Assembly: GCA_041686345.1 (NCBI GenBank)
Contig: JAWLEA010000119.1
Span: forward strand, 1 to 10,757
DNA: 10,757 nt
Direction of reading: 5' to 3'
Source: JAQICJ01 sp041686345
Lineage (GTDB): Bacteria > Myxococcota_A > Polyangia > HGW-17
In this document: one piece after another, positions 8,901 through 10,757 of the stretch
Layout: the number at the start of each line of letters is the position of its first letter
Position numbering within the stretch: position 1 is the stretch's first letter
The notes under the pieces: model-generated
The model's database searches: none
What the model was told of the DNA's origin: nothing
What the model saw: the letters and a program-made list of their open reading frames with translations, nothing else
Program-made: the position numbers and the translations under genes

Positions 8901-10757
8901 AATTGGGAAGACGTTATGCCCAGCTCATGTCCAAACAGGAGAAAGCCGAGAATGCAGTTACTCTGCTCAAAGAACTGGATCGCAAATATCCCGATCAATT
9001 GTTGATTAAATTAACTCTCGGTGAAATTAGATTCAAGTCAGGACGTTGGCGGGAAACCACCAAATTATTGGGGGATATTGGTGATCATCCGGATGCTCCT
9101 GATTATTCCCGAGAAGTTGCCAGAGCTCTTTGCATGGCAGCTGAGTCAGAAATAAAACAGAGAAGAAGAGGAGCAACTCCCAATAAATTATGGGAGAGGG
9201 CGGTTCAACTCCAACCTGATTATTTGCCGGCTATTGAAGCTCTGATTGAATATCACCTTGACAATGGTGACAAGCATGAAGCGGCCGAATACCTCAAAGC
9301 CCAAGCTCAGGCAGCTGACAAATCCGAATCAAGAATCACTCTTTTCAAATCGCTGGGTGAACTTTATCTCGAACAACTTGATAATAAAAAAGAAGCTTTT
9401 TATTGCTTTTTAAATGCCTATAACGAGTTGGAAAAGATCGAAAGAAATGATGAAGATCTCGACCTCCTGAAAAAACTGGTTAAACTCAGTTCACATCTGG
9501 ATAAAGACAATGAAATCATTAATGCTATCCACATTCTTTATAATAAGGGTGAATATGAATCCGAACTGGATTTGCTACTTAGACTGGGAAAAGTTTATCT
9601 TGACAAACAGGATACAGATAATGCTGTTGAATATCTCGAAAAAGCACAGAAAAAAGCACCAGCTAATGAAAGTGTACTGGATAACCTGGGTCAGTTGTAT
9701 CATATAATCGGGAGATATGATGAAGCAGCTCATCTTATCGAAATGCTGCTTGAGCGAAAATCCAGCGGAGAGATGAAACATCTCGACTACAGGTTGAAAT
9801 TGATGAACAGGCTGGGAGATATCTATTGCCAGATGGAAGACGGCAAAGAAAAAGCAGTGGATTGTATAGAGGAAAGTCTGCAATTTAAGCCGGAGCAGCC
9901 GGAACAGAGGAAAAAACTGATTTCTCTTTATGGCGACGAAGACAAATATACTAAAGACAAAATCAGACAACAGGAAATTTATCTGCAGAGTAATCCTCTG
10001 GAAATTGAATATATAGAGAATCTGGCGGATTGGTATGAAGCCGAAGGCAATGAAGAGAAATCCTTCATATATTTTCAATTCCTCAATCTCTTTGACCAAT
10101 TATCTCCGGAAAGATCAGAGTGGCTTCATGACAGAATGCAGGATATAGAACAGGTTGAAGTAAAATACAGCGGTTCTCTCAATGACGAAGATCGAAAATT
10201 GCTGGCAAAAGGTGCTATTTCAGAAGCTATGGAAGAAGTATTCAACGTCTTATGGGAAGCAGCTCCTGTATTGTTCAAGAAAAATCTTTCCAGTCTCGGC
10301 CTTTCCAAAGATGACAAGGTCTCACCTGTTGATAAGTCTAATCTGGCTGTGGTTTTCAGTGAAATGGCCAAGGTAACCGGCTCCAGAAGCACCAGACTTT
10401 ATCTGGCCGATAAGGATATTGTTCAAGGTGTCAGAGTAGCTCCTCATGCACCACCTTTGATTATGCTCGATCATGAAACAGCCGAAAATCTTCCTGGAAC
10501 ATTAAGATTTCTCATCAGCAGAGCTTTACAATTGGCCAAACCCAAGTTTATCCTGGCAGCCGGATATTTTCCCAAAGAGTTCTCCATATTTTTCAGTGCC
10601 TTAATCAGAGCTTTCCACCCAAAATATAAGAAAAGACAGTTCAAATCAGTAGATCCTATTGATGTAAGAGCCAAACAGCTCAAAGAACAGTTGCCTTACC
10701 GGATAAGTAAAAATATTGTAGATATTTTCAAAAACCAGGAAACATCCTCTTTCAATT
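2918..10757 (+). CDS. Giant tetratricopeptide-repeat protein (3' end outside the window)
   Basis: One frame stays open from a TGA at 2897-2899 to the window edge, giving at least 2,613 residues from the GTG at 2918 (ATG at 2906 is the alternative). Almost the whole chain is TPR-like helix pairs. About 30 units share a pattern such as LA-IYE-KL-D--KA---Y--AL--DP-N, followed by a pair containing W--L (for example LGEIYEKRL near 5247, LADIYQNKLDKPLEAI near 5455). Unit spacing is about 70-105 residues, longer than one 34-residue TPR, so each unit holds two to three helix pairs. About 17 units precede a charged linker (residues ~1286-1392, with a Glu-rich run at 1308-1322), about 13 follow, and a non-TPR domain starts near residue 2413. 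No signal peptide, membrane helix or enzymatic motif is seen, so a cytoplasmic protein-protein scaffold is likely. The partner is unknown. By memory the architecture resembles uncharacterised giant TPR proteins of myxobacteria. Composition is strongly acidic (Glu, Asp, Leu, Lys) and uniform, with no sign of frameshift. Confidence 0.92.
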   Translation, partial: MARSEEELKAKFKEDPTSMEAFSGLRRMYKKAERWSDLAWLYRGRAEGLDVENRKADMFFKASKIYLEKLGEKDKGIECLYRGVILDPRHRRNSRKLIKILQERNENEKLLNIISNEIELLEEQGTNMRGLSELHLQAGELFVSTEENKQKALEHFKKSWEYDSRNQKALDKATELLVEMKAYDQALPFLEAQIKTIRDPGVRAEKLQLIAQIQLEQNRDVEAAEASLREAHQLNPESVDILQSLAKVYSDRRYPTDKGELKTARVFLKIGRLHHQAQEIEKAITALKHSLNHDPYLEESFSLLASIYEQQQEWEILADHLKKGADIYEGQTGTRLKFKYCRLLEARLNNLEEAKKGYFSLVEEAPQLVVPKLSEMFENEGDYEALAKLKEKQVKLCETPEESIPHLLELVELYENQLEKPGLAARKLHKILSIEPENLEALERYVNHFRIKGDYRSQVDTMEIAVEAARKNPGNEELIENYLKEMVNIYHKNLGDLENTEKTLRVLCENFPNNPRYSQALNKVVKKREMWRGYKADLMADVEAASTEEQKLSAMLNFAEELKKRKLDVSLNIKLYQNILKMDPDNQEAYDGLEELFYREGDNESIYRMLEMKASNATVEQKEEIYYQMFDLAREKLSDPSKVGKVAARILELVPGDEEAMEALVDSLKAIENYPKLAQVLEKYAASVLDPAIKGEYLLKAANVYIDHLEQKNEAARILKAVVEERIFLQEAMDKLIKIYEEAGNYNALADVVSTVLYEGEWPDSEEDMSEQWQKLGEIYEKRLHEEEKALQAYQRVHEIKPENTKVMVSIARLSYMLEQWDTLAAIMEQQLEASGEDQAKNLAMKLADIYQNKLDKPLEAIRVLEDMDSNEPEILETIAQLYHDVGDPEHAVSLYEQLLEQIEDDDKRVNLSVKIAGIYQDDLHDDAKASELLEIALKLDPDNINVIRHQVKLCYKEGKWNRFIDLNNKLMTMSDSQDEIYQRTLKNAEVYERELDKGSEAMEWYIRALKYDPQNEELLVSVERTAAEWGLWLELFEVYQWLLQDCDDKYIEKSYYKRIVEIQEKKLDDKEKAMDFLNRYLLKNPEDQDMLLEAERLADEFEGGYKVLVSIYEHLIHNCFDKQKKAELLVRTAKIFSEEMDDLESALSRYERAFRANPFDSEILAKLESISRTLQKWDVYYSIQGVVLQKIDDPLEKVDEIFKLAKIIEEESGDLVKAFRVYLHAFMLEPENEEITDNLWRLAEKTGTYTPEQKEISPLKISPILKKGLALYHRGYEKYQEDLAKAPKKRRPEVTQELDFDDLEIIEEEELEEEEELEEEDIFKVEYTAPTSGLSMQDLIEAKREETGNFSEVEMSDVIEEYESDIQASKNSLIVPIGSDSKTAQLPAPDSPWEEMVRAYAMLSHPDAITKVNHLRKIARIWHEGAGNDQKAYKALVRAFSLIPEDTEIQELMENLARAMDIVKSCADTYFKIARESVKRETSLFLFKRASELYEEIENLEGMEESLRAILAVDQGNELAYKRIKELLIKKEEWQELVSFLEWKLDLEIDSLSLDEKLDYFKKIAELYEEKLEDYEQALVWRSYYLDKEPDNIESLRASLRLARTIKSWPKATEVLRKLVDLEDDEETQLQFLHELADITLQKLELPDQAINIYREIIGISENDQVALDRLDQLYLEHELWTNLEEILYRKIENESDAEKENNLKRRYGEILEKLNRNSEAAGVYNDLWEETGNSRYAIKASEMYMEIDKPSQGVSILEGLLNSEQDEFTDREKASMWVQMAAIQRRSLNDQVKAQASLQKAMELDSNNPDALLELANLAKKREDWGEYAELQRKIGENTDESTARDAALYVSATTYRNKLNEPETAEEVLRQLIVKNNTHLDALNALFELYTETEDWGRASRVLDRLIQLAEDQSSHKAYLLARQGDIYLKQYDDEDAAYQLLSEALEIDDNNVDAILTLSELAEKREELEHASDLLEDALKKLKDEPEKVAKLGRRYAQLMSKQEKAENAVTLLKELDRKYPDQLLIKLTLGEIRFKSGRWRETTKLLGDIGDHPDAPDYSREVARALCMAAESEIKQRRRGATPNKLWERAVQLQPDYLPAIEALIEYHLDNGDKHEAAEYLKAQAQAADKSESRITLFKSLGELYLEQLDNKKEAFYCFLNAYNELEKIERNDEDLDLLKKLVKLSSHLDKDNEIINAIHILYNKGEYESELDLLLRLGKVYLDKQDTDNAVEYLEKAQKKAPANESVLDNLGQLYHIIGRYDEAAHLIEMLLERKSSGEMKHLDYRLKLMNRLGDIYCQMEDGKEKAVDCIEESLQFKPEQPEQRKKLISLYGDEDKYTKDKIRQQEIYLQSNPLEIEYIENLADWYEAEGNEEKSFIYFQFLNLFDQLSPERSEWLHDRMQDIEQVEVKYSGSLNDEDRKLLAKGAISEAMEEVFNVLWEAAPVLFKKNLSSLGLSKDDKVSPVDKSNLAVVFSEMAKVTGSRSTRLYLADKDIVQGVRVAPHAPPLIMLDHETAENLPGTLRFLISRALQLAKPKFILAAGYFPKEFSIFFSALIRAFHPKYKKRQFKSVDPIDVRAKQLKEQLPYRISKNIVDIFKNQETSSFN
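6839..6883 (+). repeat. GAA-rich coding repeat in the acidic linker
   Basis: Runs of four, five and three GAA codons are separated by single CTT codons and closed by GAT, encoding an EEEEL-EEEEEL-EEED segment (residues ~1308-1322). It is a low-complexity triplet repeat inside the TPR gene. It is flanked by a basic patch (KAPKKRRP, from residue ~1286) and by about 70 non-TPR, probably disordered residues. Confidence 0.85.
10154..10757 (+). other. Non-TPR C-terminal domain of the giant protein (partial)
   Basis: From residue ~2413 (VEVKYSGSLNDEDRKLLAKG) the TPR pattern stops. The next 200 or so residues form a mixed alpha/beta-looking region with notable segments SNLAVVFSEMAKVTG, STRLYLADKD, GVRVAPHAPPLIMLDHET, LRFLISRALQLAKPKFILA and FSIFFSALIRAFHPKYKKR. 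From memory, large TPR proteins of myxobacteria end in a comparable region, where a line such as ELAFxLxRALxxxRPE occupies the place of LRFLISRALQLAKPK. That layout recalls the helix carrying HExxH in M48-type metallopeptidases, but no HExxH is present here. Calling it a catalytically dead peptidase-like fold is speculation. The end of the domain is beyond the window. Confidence 0.55.

Noticed and set aside
1..10757. CRISPR array, tRNA, rRNA, phage or defence genes
   Set aside because: No regularly spaced repeats, tRNA-like cloverleaf or recognisable phage, toxin or nuclease motif was found. The window is filled by two long genes and one intergenic region.

Overview
The window has the look of a Gram-negative-type bacterial chromosome of moderate to low G+C (roughly 40-45% by eye). 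It holds two protein genes transcribed divergently. No phylum can be named with confidence from two genes. The giant TPR protein with its particular C-terminal domain reminds me of large TPR proteins of myxobacteria and other former Deltaproteobacteria. The urocanase is of the long, ~670-residue type shared with animals and several non-proteobacterial bacterial phyla. An uncultured lineage is plausible, but this is inference.

Layout. Positions 1-76 carry nothing recognisable. Positions 77-240 are a ~164-bp element with short terminal inverted repeats (AGTTCCC...GGGAACT). Its terminal repeat runs into the stop codon of hutU, which lies on the minus strand at 239-2263 and encodes a complete 674-residue urocanate hydratase with a GGAGG ribosome binding site and a plausible sigma-70 promoter (2343-2371). 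A second copy of the same element, in the same orientation, lies at 2397-2559, just upstream of that promoter. hutU is therefore bracketed by two direct copies of a MITE-like repeat. An AT-rich divergent intergenic region follows (2560-2917), with a 13-bp tandem duplication at the element border and a weak hairpin.

From 2918 to the right edge a single plus-strand reading frame stays open for 7,840 nt (2,613 codons, no stop inside the window). It encodes a giant tetratricopeptide-repeat protein: about 17 TPR-type units, an acidic disordered linker (residues ~1286-1392), about 13 more units, and then a different C-terminal domain (from residue ~2413) that is cut by the window edge. It has no signal peptide or membrane segment and is most likely a cytoplasmic scaffold of unknown partner.

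The two genes show no functional link. HutU is a histidine-degradation enzyme standing without other hut genes in view. The most unusual structure is the pair of terminally inverted, hairpin-forming repeats around hutU. The giant TPR protein and its C-terminal domain are the second point of interest.
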